64,000 bases of DNA from Mya arenaria (GCF_026914265.1 NC_069125.1:7212117-7276116); one strand, 5' to 3'. Numbered from the stretch's first letter, positions 34,800 to 47,425 are shown. Made by a program: numbers and translations. The notes: generated by a model not told the origin, from the sequence alone.

Positions 34800-37110
34800 T
34801 GGGGCGGTCCCTACATTTAAGGGTAGGCCGAAACCGACTGACATAAACATATACCTCCTGTCCACGCCTTCATGAGACGAGGGTTCAGCTGAGCTTCCGG
34901 CCAATCCGGGAGGATCAAGTTTTTGCATCATTGCTAATTAGAAACGAGTGATATATTTGTCATTGTTTGCACTGGTGACACATGCCGTCGTTTTCAAATC
35001 TTTAATAGGTAACGATAGGCCTAGGTTACCAATGGATTTTTTCCAGAGAGATAACGAAACATATGGTGTTACGAATGTGTGTACTGTTTGTTCATGGAAT
35101 TAGTAAAGAAGCCAAAAGAAAATTAGGTTGATGGGTGGAACAATTAAAGATTGTGATGTGAACCTTACTGTCTGTCGCTTGTGGTCATTAGTCAGTATCA
35201 TTACCCATATACAAAAATGGTCAGATGGCTGGAACATGAGATATTAGTGCATTCGTGCTTCTTATAACGAGTCATTTGACTGGGATTTGAAATATATGTA
35301 GAAATAAGAGCCCTAAATCTCGTGATTCGCATAACTTGTGTAAAAAAAAACTTCAAAGTCGACACCTTCCCCCATGACAACACCAGGTAATAGCGATTAT
35401 GTTAATTTACAATCCATGGCAACGCATCAAATGAGCGAATATGTAGTCGACTGCGTTTTCCATTCAATCTTATCACTTAATTGTAAGACTATTGTAATAT
35501 ATTATATATCATAATTTGCTACAAAAGGGTTGTTTAATTACATTTTGATTATAACTAAACAGTATATCTATCATATATTATATACTATATCATGTGTTGT
35601 TCAATATATTTTCATGAATAATATCATGTCCTTACCTATATTTGATTAATAAACTAACATCAGAAAAAAATACAAACGCTAATAACTGACTTTTATGCAA
35701 GAACACTGGTTAAGATACTGTTTCTGTATCATTGAGTATCAAAATCAAGTATTTAATCTCATAAATCAGCAAGCAAATACATATTGTAAAACAGCGTATC
35801 AGTGCTCCACTTCTTCCACCTTACACCCCTACTCCATTCTTCTCCATTCTCACACCAGTAGTATTCCATGTTATAATACATCGTAATAAAACAAATACTG
35901 TGCGTGACGTTAAAAATGCCTTCTTGATAAAAAAACCATAGCAGTTTTTTGAAATTGTAATAAATTAAATGTTATTACTTAGGTAATTTCACATTGGCCT
36001 AGACATTTGTCCGAGGTTAGCTGTATTTGCAAATTCGACAATTTGATTAAAACCTTTAAATAATTTACCTCAAGTTTATATTTGAAGCCTTTGTATCGCT
36101 TATTTATTGATGGTGTCTGCTTTTCTAGTCTTCACTTTGTTGATTTTGACATGCATCCTTTGGTGGAATTGCACATACTTATGAATAAAGTGCTGTACAG
36201 TCTAAGAAAGCATGTCCTTTGGTCTTTATTTCGTAAATCGTTTGCCAAAACGTAAAATTCATCACATTCGTCGTCGATTTTGTCGGTGTACAGAAACACA
36301 ATAATCGTAAAAAACACCAACGGGTTAAATACAACTGTTATATCAAACCGTACAAGTTAAAGTATTTAATAGGCTAATAGTTCCAAATAGGATTAAACGA
36401 AGCTCAAATTTTCCAAACAGTCAGTAAACAAAATGGCTACCTTTAAAATAATTTCCAGCATATTTCTCATATAAGGCGAGTTTCGACAGCCAATGAAAAT
36501 GGTCCATTTCTCAAATTCTATATTTGGCGAGTTTGTAGCCAATCAAAACGGAGGAATCTCATATTGGCCGATTTTGGGTGATATTGACCGAGTTTGGTCG
36601 ATATTGGCCGAGTTTTGGCATATATTGTCTTCAGTTGTCTGGTATTGGTGCCGTGATTGTCCCCGCACCGCGTCAAATACTTAACAGATGATTAATAATA
36701 CAGTATACCGTGCTAGACAACAAACTATTTAACGGCACCTTTTTTATGCGTTTCATCAATGGATTCCTTGCATGAAAACCTTGTTTTTTATAAACTAAAA
36801 ATAGACGTTTGTTACTAACCTAAGAGTGCAAAATACTGTCACTATGACATTGGATATTATATTTTATTATAGACCCATCATACATCTGAAAGCAAAACAT
36901 ATCGCCAAAACACTTAGCCGTATTCAACCTACAGCGGTTTACCACATTTCCATATTGCAATTCGGCCCTACTCCATCCTGCTGACGTCACAGGAAAACAA
37001 GTAGCATTACTTGTTGCTACATCGCTATGAAAGCAAATATCGCGTGTGTAACGTGTTGAAACGTGCTTTGTTGATTGATTAATTCAGTAAAGTTTATTAT
37101 AACAAGTTTT
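34800..37110. repeat. Old direct copy of the distal unit flank
   Basis: Matches 9725-10110 (ggcggtccctac, gtaacgatagg, acgaaacatatggtgt) and later 10520-10620 (atcgctatgaaagcaaat at about 37021). Between these lies less alignable DNA, including short imperfect repeats of atattggccgagttt (about 36560-36625). Small open frames inside have no domain. Confidence 0.55.
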
Positions 37111-37389
37111 TGACCTGGGAGGTAGCATTCAACTTAAGTGGGTTTTGAATACTTTCATTTGAAGAAGCGCTTGCCGAAATCGAGTCTTGCATCATACCAT
37201 TTAAAAGAGTTTGCATTAGGTTCTCTGAATTGTTTTCCTTCGTCTGAACATGGAGTCCGGATCCCTTGTCATAGAAGTACTTGGGGTTTACCTATTTGTT
37301 TATTATTGTTTGTTTTGTCTTAAGTTTCTCTAGTTAATGCATACTTCAGTAAGATTTACCGATACGTTTTTCATTCATTCGGGATTGTT
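37111..37389. other. Gene-free stretch
   Basis: No recognisable gene. The open frame at 37138-37323 has no domain and crosses diverged unit sequence. Confidence 0.4.
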
Positions 37390-37680
37390 GGGATAAGAGT
37401 GAGGTTGTGCACACAAACTGGTTTAAACACCCCGGTAAAATTACATTTTACCTAGCGTTCCAAGGCGCTACCAAACAATCCTTGACAAACATGCACAGTT
37501 TGTGTATATATGAACTGTGTTGTTGGTGGAGTGTTGTACTGTTGTCACATGTTTCTGGTTTGTGTTTGTTTGTTTTTGTTTTCTATGACTTTGGCGTTTA
37601 CCCTGTGCCATTAAACGGGGTTTATGTTTAAACTCTTTTGACTACTGAGCTAGTTTCTGTAGTTGTTTATATAAATATTG
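37390..37680 (+). repeat. Dispersed repeat: single ~90-bp unit plus right flank
   Basis: Starts with a ggataagagtgaggttgtgc unit core like that of the ~90-bp arrays and continues into a conserved right flank with ccctgtgccattaaacgggg. The right flank recurs at 41900-42045 at about 85% identity by eye. It shows that the ~90-bp unit belongs to a dispersed element that also occurs outside the hydrolase units. Confidence 0.7.
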
Positions 37681-38899
37681 ATTCCGACCCCCCACCCCGT
37701 ACTAAAACCCTTATTGTAACTAAAAAAATGATGTTCCCCGGGTATCTGATTCTGACTGCACAGATATATTAAGTGAACGTGTTTTAAATAATAGTTCTCA
37801 CAGTTATCATGCTAATTTTGTTGTTGTCCGCGATGGGGTAACTAAATTTCAAACCCATAACCCTTTATAGACACGAGTTTACTTTGGAGAAATACCCCAT
37901 CAAAAATTTTATTTACTGTTTCCTGCTAATCCAACGTATATTCCGATTAAGAACTGGCAAGCAACTGAGCTATATTGTGTTACAGACTGATATCAGTTTG
38001 TTTCATCAGCTTTTAACCTTTAAACATGAGAAATTTCACATAATTTTGTCGGTTTCATAGCGGGTTTCCGCATTATCTCAGTCAGTCAGCCATCTTGTAT
38101 CATTGGTTTTTGGCGTATACGTCAAATCCTTTTTTACCAAGGTTGCTATAACCGCGAAGTGTAAACTCAAGAGGTTGCTTGTTTGTACCTTGCATTATTA
38201 TATTGCCTTGTTTTAGACCTGATAACTTTAGACGAAAATATAAATTCTAGCATAACTATTCTAATCGCCATATTTTCAGCGGTTCTTTTTTAAGACCGAT
38301 CAAAGTTTGATGAGTCGATACAATTTTAGGCGATCGATCGCATTTTTAGATTAATCAGCAGTAGTCGATGTGCTTTTTTTGGTGTTGATCTATGAGTCGA
38401 TGCGGTAGTCTTCATCAGACACATATAAGGCGCGTAGATGTTTGCTCGTGCGTTTAACAGTTTTCTTTTGTGGCATTTTTCAAAACAGTAATAGCATCAA
38501 CGAATCAAGAAATATTAAAGTGCACTAGTTAAATATTAGATAAAGATGTTTTATAACGTTTTAGTAATTTGTAAGAGTTAGATGAAGTTTTAATAATTTA
38601 AGGCGGTAGATGGCTGACTGTTTTAGTATTTTGGAAACGAGTATCTTTAAATTACTTAATATGTAAACAATTTGAACAATTTAATATTTCTCAAAAGACG
38701 ATTTGATCATAAATGTTTTCATGTCTATGTAAAAAAGTAAACTGAATAAATATTGTAACGGTTATTATCGTTCAAGATTAATCATTCGTTGTGTTGGCCG
38801 ATTGTCCGCCCCGGAACCTTAGACACTTAGGGCAAGAGCTAGCCCACAACAATATGCCTGTGCAGTTAATTTAATCAAATAACATTTAATTGAAAAAGT
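37681..38899. other. Gene-free stretch
   Basis: AT-rich with no recognised gene. Clustered gtcgat/gatcgat motifs, including the 12-bp palindrome gcgatcgatcgc near 38331, stand out without an assigned role. Confidence 0.45.
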
Positions 38900-41650
38900 A
38901 ATTACTACTCAATCGCCATTAATAAAAAAGCAAAAAATAAAGCAAATGAACCAAACTGTTAACAGCGGTAATTTATACGTACGATGGAACTGATTTATCT
39001 GGTTACGCAGATTACATTGCAATACGTTACACGTTCGAGTTATAAATTTATTTTTATTACCTTTTATATTCAAACATTTATGGAGTTTATTTTACTGCCA
39101 TTGTTGGCAAACAGCAACTTGGTACGACAGGTTAATGCTCAAAACTGCAGATATATTACATCCGGAGTAATAACTTTTTCGTTTGACAGTTTTATTTCCT
39201 TACTGTATGTGCATAATGATGCTAATTGAGTAAGGTTGTCGTTCCAGCCCTGCTTCATGATTCTTTTTTTTATTTCTTTCAAGATTTGAGTATGAAATGA
39301 CTCATTTTATATTGTATGCCTACTATAGCTTGGAATTTGTTTGCTACCTTGGTCATGCGATTCATTCGTTTGTATTTTCATAATAATACAAAGGAAACTA
39401 CAGGGATATCTTTCATTAAAACCGGTTGTTTTATAGTGCTTTAGTTATTTATTCATATGTGTTGCCAGCACTACGTTTTGTTAAGACTTTCAGTCGCTGA
39501 CGAAAGCTTCCGTGTACTTTTTTAAACCCAAATTACAGTATATGCGCTATCTTTTAACAGGGATACGAAACAAAAAATATTTTAAAACGTTAGGAACTGT
39601 TAACGTTAATCAAATTCAGTCATGATGCGCGTGGTCAGCGGTTTAACTTCAACACCAGTGATTTCTTACCAAGTCTTCAGGGGTATCATCAACATTTATT
39701 GATATTTATATTTTAAAATGTAGGTTATTTGTTTGTGTTGTCTTGGGACGAGATTTGTCCTCGTTAACATAAGGCAATAAGCGTTTGTTGGATTTTGATA
39801 ATTCTTGCTCTATTTTACGTTGTTGGGCTTATCAGTGAAATACATCCCATGACTATTTTATGTTAATTGAAGGAACTATACACCATATTGGCACCAAAAC
39901 ACGTTTTTTTCTGTAACGAATGTCAGGACAATTATTTAAATAATTATTTAAATGTTTTACTCTTTGATATTATTGTAAAAAAAAAACGTAAAAAAATAAT
40001 CCGGGTTCGAACCGGTGTGGCCAAAATCGCACTCCAGTGTTATATCCACTGTGCCCTAATCGGTTGGAATATTTAAGCTACAAACCTACCTTGGTAATAT
40101 CACGTGATAACATCGACAAGCCAATCACGCATAAGGAGTGAATTTTACTAGGTAGACATACTTATATACTTGTAATCTTTTTCAATGGAAAAATACTGCG
40201 AATGTTTTTTATTGCAGACTATGTGGTACTTCAGTTAGTAAGTTTCAATGCATTGTACACATCGACACCAAGTTTAAGTCAGTTTTCGAAAAAAATAATC
40301 TTTCTCCCCACTATTTCATCATACGGAGTACAGCCCCTTTAATATCATAAGTAACTAGCTTTTTTGTATAAACAGTATTGATGTTTGGTATATTTATGCA
40401 TCATTATTTGTTTTCATTGGAAATAATGACTTCATGCTTAAAACATAAAAATTTCCCATTCCGCATAATGATTGATATTATTATGGTTTAAACATTTCAC
40501 AACAACACCGTTAATTAGTTTTGTATTTGTTTCTGAGAAATATTTAAGACAGTTTTAATTTAAACTTGGGATTTGTTTAAATGTCATTAATTATTTATGA
40601 GCAGCTGCAAAGGCACTAATGGTTTTAGAATAAGTTATTACGCAATTGAAAAATGTATTGTGTAATATTTGAAACATTAAAAACATAAAGAAAATTGAAC
40701 AACATTACTTTGACTACTTTATTAGAACGTTTACCTTTGGATCTTACCTACTTTCCAAGTGTTCAGGACAGAAATTCTTTCAAGCGTGAATACCAATGAT
40801 CAGTATATGCATTGGGTTTTAAACATGTCCAAAAATAATCGCAGTAGAATGTTTCATTTTACCGTTCGGCTTTTCAGTATGGCTATCAAGATATGTCAAT
40901 AATGTGCATAACATTATATACACATTTTTACAGGATAATACTACAAATAGCTTTGCTTTATTCTAACTGCTCTGCACTCGTGATTTATCAGACTAGACAG
41001 CTAGAAACACTTGAAAAATGCGTTCGATTATAATCGTTTCCAGGGTAGAATTCAGTTTTTGTGTTTTAGAGGTATCAGAGGAAGGATCTTCTACGGAGGT
41101 GTTTATCCGCCACCAATTAAGACCAACACTTATATCGTTTCTAATATTTATTGAGGTGAGAAGTGATGGTTAAAACAATGTATGAAAAGCATACCATGGT
41201 CGTACCTTAAAGCAAATGTCGGCATTTGTTCCTTGACTACAACCTGGTTGCGAATGTATGTGGCCTGCTGTTGGATGTCTCAAAGTGTCTGTTTCCGGTT
41301 GTTATAAATTCAAAATTCGTTTGTTCGGTTGTCGAATTCTCGTAGCGTCTTCATCATTTAGAATGATAATATTGCCTAAAATAGTTTTTCTATTTGAAGG
41401 ACAAAAAGAAAGCCATACTAATGATTCACTTGCGTTCTTCAATATAGGTCATGCATAATTACGAGTAAAATGTCTCGTCATGCTTTTAAATGGATCCTTC
41501 AAAAGCCTGATATATATCATTCTGATCTACGTCCGTCTTGATTAATTCCTACGCATTTCAAGGCATCTGGACTCTTACGATGACTTAGTCCACCACGTCA
41601 ACCACTCAAAGTCAAATGTTATTCGATAACTCACCTCTAGAAAGCCTATT
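38900..41650. repeat. Old direct copy of distal flank and flank module
   Basis: 38900-39310 parallels 10790-11150 (aactgttaacagcggtaat, gttggcaaacagcaacttgg). 39320-41650 parallels 22190-23440 and 61300-62060. It is interrupted at about 39865-40345 by a mobile element. The hydrolase gene is absent. Confidence 0.6.
39865..40345 (-). mobile_element. TTAA-flanked inverted-repeat element containing a tRNA-like module
   Basis: Both borders carry TTAA, and the ends are imperfect inverted repeats (left aaggaactatacacc, right complement aaggggctgtactcc). The related copy near 22400-22450 lacks the insert. On the minus strand, about 40062-39990, there is a tRNA-like segment with an A-box-like tagggcacagtgg and a perfect B box ggttcgaaccc. 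It is either a MITE that swallowed a SINE head or a composite element. Confidence 0.6.
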
Positions 41651-41899
41651 ATAGTACCGAAATATAAATATTTTAGCTTACTTTAAACGTGTATAATTAT
41701 ATAGAGTTGTCCTGTACTGATGTAGTTAAAGTAAACATCAGTAGCTTTCGAAGCTATGTAGTTAATGTAAAAGAAGTTGTACAATGTAAATATAAAGTAA
41801 GCATAGAGGAGCGTTGGTTATAAAAGTGAATATAAGTCCTCCGTACTTTTCTCTTGACTTATCAGTAAGTATTAAAATATAGTCGTTTCCTAACTTAAG

Positions 41900-42045
41900 G
41901 ATTGTGCTGTTGTTCTATGTTTCTGGTTTGTGATTGTTTGTTTTTGTCTTCAGTCTTTGGCGTTTCCCCTGTGCCATTAAACGGGGTTTATGTTTAAACG
42001 TTTGGCTACTGAGCTTGTTTCTCTTGTTTTTATATAAATATTAAG
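41900..42045 (+). repeat. Second copy of the dispersed repeat right flank
   Basis: Matches 37534-37679 across gtttctggtttgtg...ctttggcgttt...ccattaaacggggtttatg. The ~90-bp unit part is missing here. Confidence 0.75.
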
Positions 42046-43111
42046 TCTATCTCTAAAATATCACCAATGTTACTCCATATTTATCTCATGACTTATCGAT
42101 CAGCCATTTAAGATCGTAAGTTATTCTTAACTTAAGTTGATTTTTATCATATGTCCTCATGCAAATAAAAGAAAAGTACAAGAGCTTTAACAACAATATG
42201 TGGTTATTTCATAAAATTTATGAAAATGAAGTATATAGAGGATATTTGTTTATTTCAGTGTAAGATCGTATTTTTTTTATTTTACGAGTGTCATTAAAAA
42301 TAAAGTACGATCTTAAACTGGACTAAACAAATTTTCTGTTTCTTTTATGCTTATTTTCGGAGTTTTAATAGTTTTTTTATTTATTTCTTAATTACCCCTT
42401 TTTTGAAAAGGGTGTTTTTTACGCCGCTACCCGTGGGGCGCACCGCACGCAAAATAATAGCTGTCAACTTTTCTTTTTCCGGTTTGTTGAGAAAAAGTTG
42501 TCTGCTATTCGTTCTTATAGTTTATTATTCGCTCGTTTTCTAGTGCAAAGCTTTTATGAACGGTAATCAATGAAGTTTTATAAATGCACATATGTTCCAA
42601 AAAATAACGAAAACACTTTTATTTTAAGTGGGGCATGAATACAAAACCAAATTACTACGCCGCGATTAAATGAATGAAAATTTGGAAGGTCAAATGTGTT
42701 AGCAAAACAAATGTGGATAATAATTGGATTTTAAACATCTTTCTTAGTTTTAGAGTGTGTTTTATGATACATGGATATTCAGTCATCTTACTGTCAGAGA
42801 CCAGTCTGTTTGGCTTGAAGACAGGTCGTTTTCAAGGTAATGATGAGGACTACGCTAGTTTGTTGAATATTTTGAGGCATGGGTGGGGTAAAAATATCAG
42901 AGATTATCTGTAAATTGTTGTGTGAATTTTCCGGGAAGCTCGTTTTACGTATCACAACGACAAACAGTTCAAAATGCATTTGAACGATGATATAACAATC
43001 TTTTTATGTTCGAACAGTGTTTTCGTCTTTAATTTGTTTGGTATGAAAGCATATGTTTGAACATTCAGCTTCAAGATCAAGAAAACGTTTGAAAAACGGG
43101 ATAATTAGATG
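42046..43111. other. Gene-free stretch
   Basis: No gene recognised. The 79-residue open frame at 42674-42913 has no domain and no supporting splice or promoter signal. Confidence 0.5.
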
Positions 43112-43245
43112 TTAAAACACGGCGTAGCCGGGCCGTTGAGTGATATTTGGCCCGAGTGACTCATATTGGCCCGAGACGTAGTCGATGGACATTATGAGCA
43201 CAAGGGCCAATTTTCACTCAACGGTCTGGCTACGCCGTGTATTAA
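43112..43245. mobile_element. Foldback MITE with TTAA target site
   Basis: Flanked by TTAA (43112-43115 and 43242-43245). Inside are inverted repeats of about 38 bp with 33 matching positions, starting acacggcgtagcc at one end and ending ggctacgccgtgt at the other. The centre holds two ggcccgag motifs. Length 134 bp; no coding capacity. TTAA targeting fits a piggyBac-type non-autonomous element. Confidence 0.85.
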
Positions 43246-44079
43246 CCTCTTTAATACACATGTCTGTTTTTCCTAGTTTGCAAGTTTGTTTTTTAAAGTT
43301 TACCTGCTATCCAGTTGTACATTCTCAATTCGCTCTGGCTTGATGAGTTAACTCACTCTCAAATTAAATTTACTTTTAATTATTTAGTTTTTGAGAGTGA
43401 GCCAAACAGGCAAACAACATTTTGTTGCTAAATTTACGTTTCCATTCCAATTTCAATTGATCACTTTGAAAATTCCACAACACGTATATCCGATTTTTTC
43501 TGTACGAATCACTGACATTTGTCTGCTCATGTCCAGAATAACTGAATTCAATTCAATACACATGACCGCTTAGCAAGTAGAACGACTGTTTGTACTTAAA
43601 TAAACCAATACCTCGTATTAATGATGTCAGCATGTATGAACATCGCTGTTTTTCAAGTAAATTCAATTTTGCCGCTGCCTTTGTTTTGTTTTCTTAAATG
43701 TCAACGTAGAATACAAAACGCCACCCTAACGGTCCACACTGGTAATCAAACACTAGCATATCTTAAACTGCGTTCGCGTTTGCCTCCCTTTAGAATTTTG
43801 ATAATAAATATGTTCAGGCAGATCAATAAAATTTTATTTATTTAGTCAGGACATTATTTTGCAGTCGCAAAAATTGATTTTAAGGCGAAAATTGAATTTA
43901 CGTGCGAACGTTCTACGGGCCGCAAAATAATAATCGAAAATCGCCCGGGTCGAAAACTGATAATCGCTGAGTCATGCAAATAATCGCGAAATCCTTGTAC
44001 AAATGTGTTACTATATATATTAACATATGTATTAACCGGTAATAAACGGTAAGTTGTTAATTCCCAAATATATATTTAT
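43246..44079. other. Gene-free stretch
   Basis: Short open frames at 43391-43573 and 43621-43845 show no domain. A patch at 43860-43990 is richer in CpG-containing tcgcgaaa/aatcgc motifs. No function is assigned. Confidence 0.45.
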
Positions 44080-44364
44080 TTAAATTTTTAAGACAATTCT
44101 TAAATTTGCCAACATTTTCTGGTTCAAAGTGAAGTGTTCTGATTTCATCAAGGGGAAGCAACTACAATGGATTTTAAAAGTAGTTTTGAAAGTTGATATT
44201 TTCACTTCTATTTCCACTGTTGTTATTTCACTGATAAAACCCCATATTTCATCGAAAAGCATGAAAGAATTAATATTATCTGTAAATACCGGATTATCCA
44301 AACTTAGAATATCGTCAATATGTATAAAAGTTTTCTTGAATTTGTCAGCAAAGGCAGATCTCAA
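44080..44364 (-). mobile_element. Possible Penelope-like reverse-transcriptase fragment
   Basis: The minus-strand translation contains FIHIDDILSLDNPVF, which resembles the (Y/F)xIDDxLSxxN motif around the catalytic Asp pair of Penelope-type reverse transcriptases. The rest of the fragment matches poorly. It is a short relic, and the call depends on this one motif. Confidence 0.4.
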
Positions 44365-46175
44365 GACTTAGATTTTTTCAACATACATTCACTTTCATAG
44401 CAGTATAAAAAGAGGTCTGCAAGTAAAGGGTGCGCATAGGTGTGTTTTCCTTGATATCTTGAAATAAAAAAAAATTAACAGAAAGATTGGGATATATTTT
44501 AGCTGAACCATTTACCCTCTACATTATTAGTTTTAACCACATGTTTAGACTTTTTAAAAACACATATACAGCATCAGGCCAATTGCGCCTACGTAGAGCT
44601 ACGGCGGTGACTATGCAACCAACAATTATATTTGAAGCCTAATAAAGGTGTTATTGCACTAATGAACACAACGTTGCTTTCTCTGTCTATCTCTTCCTAA
44701 GAACCGAACTGTCGAGACCACGTGGAAGTCGAGACGAATGCTGTGTATGCATCGAATATTGTGATGCATGTCCATGTTCAACCTTGAGATTGTAGTCAAA
44801 ATAAATCGCATTATTGAATTAGTGCATTGCCTTGCATATTAACACAAATGAGCAGTTGCATTCGTTCAAAATAGTTTCAGCACGTTCCTGGATGAAAATT
44901 TATTAATTAGAGAATATCGTAATCATTTCAATAAACATCAGTCAGTTAATGGCAGCATTTAACGAAATGCACAAGCATGACACGGGATTGGAATATACGG
45001 ATTTTCCTAAACAGATTGCGATATTTTTACTGTTGATACGATTATGCAGGAGGGTACACGTGTTCCGATTCTTCAACGGCTTAAGTAAGGATTTTTGAAT
45101 CTGATCTGCAAGATGACGGCGAAACGTTAAAACAAGGAATTTGGCAACCAGTTTTCGCATTGTAAGAATTATATCCATATTTTTCTCGAATTTTTTTTCA
45201 AGCCATTAGGCTACTGAAAAAACTTTTTGAGGAAAACCTTCGACCAGTCTGATGTTTACAAATGTGGAAAGCGAACTATTTTTATACTTTGAAGGTAATT
45301 TTAATTCAAAATACATTACGTTTTGCAATGGTTCCTTCAGCATTATTCAAATGTGGTATTTTAATTTCCGGACGCTTTCTTTGCTGTACAAGAGCTTTCC
45401 TTGTCAAATTGTTTTGTTTTAACCACCTTATTGTGTAATTGTGTGGTGATAACAATTTTACCACGTTTTTGGCATCTGAGCTTTATGAAATTTGACAAGC
45501 ATTTATGAAAAATACCAAACTGTGCGACATATTGAACTTGTTACCAAGTTTTAAGTATTATAACACCATATGTTTAATACTTTCTATGTTTAGGTTTGTC
45601 TATTTGATTGTCCGTCCCTTTTTCTACAAATGTTAACAAAACAATCTTCTTACACGTGTTTGCTCTCCTTTGCCAGTTTGACCTAAGGAACAATACATTT
45701 GGTCCGATTTAAATGGTTACCTATTTTATACTAATCCCTCTTGAAGACTCCTATTGATATAAACTGACACTAGAGTGATTACACAGATTCACTTTTGGCT
45801 GTAGGAATATCCAATAGGTAATTTGAAACCAACTTAACATACCACTAGCTGATTTAGCCCCACCCCTCCCCCTCCCCTAAACTCGTCTACGTTTACTTTT
45901 TATGTCAACATCGTAGAAAAGCAATCAGATACGTTGAAAATGAACCATTTCGGTCTAGGAATTTTTAAAACTATAATTCGGGAGTACCTCAACTCCCTGC
46001 CACCCTTTTTACCATATAATTTTAGTTCTTAGGGAGGGATGCATGTCATAATATTGCGCCCCTAAGTTACGCCTCCGTTTACTTCAATTCATGGAGCTGT
46101 CCCTACATCGTTTCATCGCCTAAAGCATTGTTTATGCAAACAAAATGATTCATATCTTAAACGCATTTAATGCGA
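44365..46175. other. Gene-free stretch downstream of the cysteine-rich peptide gene
   Basis: Holds an unassigned minus-strand open frame of 78 residues (44942-45178) with no recognised domain, and a C-rich low-complexity patch near 45858-45880. No convincing exon was found. None of the unit repeats is detectable here. Confidence 0.5.
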
Positions 46176-46181
46176 TTTATT
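46176..46181 (-). terminator. Candidate polyadenylation signal of the cysteine-rich peptide gene
   Basis: AATAAA on the minus strand, about 315 nt after the stop codon at 46497-46495. It would give a modest 3' UTR. Confidence 0.4.
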
Positions 46182-46494
46182 CAATAAATATGAAGCACAA
46201 AAATATATTATACAGCAAACAATTACATACATCAGCGCATTCTAATGTGCACACAAATATAAACTCTTACAAGCAAAACCAATTGAATAGCATTGCGTTA
46301 ATAGTTCAATGAATTGAGAAAAAAGGTAGTATGCATTATTAAAATTGCGTATTGTGATATTTGCTATAAGCAAATGATAATAAGTTGTTGTTTTTTATCA
46401 CTTATAACACGTCTCAATTACAGTTTAAGCAAGGTGTAATTATAGCACATAATCTTTGACAAAATCTCAGCTGCAAGCGGTCACATGCAGTATT

Positions 46495-47386
46495 TCAGTG
46501 ACATCTCGGATGTCCCCTATTGCAGCACCATCCAAACCTTATCGAAGGGGCGCCGATACATCTTCCGGCATAACATTCAGAGGAACCGCAAGATATCGCA
46601 CAGCGACACGCGGCTGAAATCACCAATGTCATACTAGTTTATCATTTTATCGTGTAACTTGCGGAAAATTCGACAAAATAACTAGGTGCCTGATAAACTT
46701 TACTGTCAAATTAGTTGGTCACGTGTTTTTGTTTTACTAGGTAAATTGGTTATGTGACAAATTCAGTTTTTTGATGAATTTCATTTCCTCAATACCTTTT
46801 TACCTTAACTAAAATAACTGCTGGTGAGCACTGATATTCAACGGTTTAGCTTATCCAAGATATTTCTTTAAATTTTAAATTGAATTGATAGGTAAATGAC
46901 GTCATTTTAATGACGCTGAATAAACTTAACGACAGCGATCATCAAGGGGAAATGATGTTTAATGTGAAAATTCAACGTTTTATCAATATATCGACAATTT
47001 AGGCATGCCACTCCGTTAGTTGATGCATGGGATGCCGAAGATGGCGAAAAGTAAACATATGTCAGTCAATAATTCCTCTGAGCTGTTTCGAGAATAATGA
47101 TTTCTATGAAAATCTTCTTAACATTAATGGATTAAATCTTGCCGATATATTTAAACATATGTTCAAATTCGTTGAAATCGATATTAACTGTATTTTAAAA
47201 TAAATATGACAATATTTATAAAATTTCGAAAAAATATTTTCGTCTCTCAACAATATGACAATATCTAAGTTTACTAAGATGAATTAAAATGTACAATACA
47301 CTAATTTACCTACCTCCGGCCCTCGGATTAGGAGTAGTTCCTGACACAGCAAGTATCATAATGCAGAAAATCAGTATGCCGCGCAT
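46495..47386 (-). CDS. Secreted eight-cysteine cationic peptide, two exons (antimicrobial-peptide-like)
   Basis: Joined CDS on the minus strand: exon 1 47386-47314 (73 nt), intron 47313-46614 (700 bp, GT-AG, donor GGAG|GTAGGT, acceptor gatttcag|CC), exon 2 46613-46495. The intron phases agree (phase 1, forming an Ala codon) and the product is 63 residues. Exon 1 encodes a textbook signal peptide: Met, Arg, a hydrophobic core (ILIFCIMILAV), then SG, with likely cleavage near residue 16. Exon 2 encodes eight cysteines spaced C-x-C-x3-C-x4-C-x4-C-x10-CC-x6-C, then His and stop. The mature part has about six Arg, two His and one Glu, so it is clearly cationic. Size, exon split and charge fit mollusc host-defence peptides of the mytilin/myticin/defensin kind, but I recognise no family with this spacing. 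The exons are too short to stand out as open frames. Alternative: a toxin-like or other secreted cysteine-rich peptide. Confidence 0.72.
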
Positions 47387-47416
47387 TTTATTATTGGTAA
47401 GCTATCCTGATCATCT

Positions 47417-47425
47417 CTTTAAATA
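47417..47425 (-). promoter_or_regulatory. Candidate TATA box of the cysteine-rich peptide gene
   Basis: TATTTAAAG on the minus strand, about 39 nt before the ATG at 47386. The spacing would allow a short 5' UTR of about ten bases. An additional upstream noncoding exon cannot be excluded. Confidence 0.35.

Noticed and set aside
38331-38342. Palindrome gcgatcgatcgc as a regulatory site
   Set aside because: It is a single 12-bp palindrome in a gtcgat-rich patch with no adjacent gene.
39990-40062. Functional tRNA gene on the minus strand
   Set aside because: A and B boxes are present, but I cannot draw a proper acceptor stem and anticodon arm, and it sits inside a mobile element. It is better described as a tRNA-like module.
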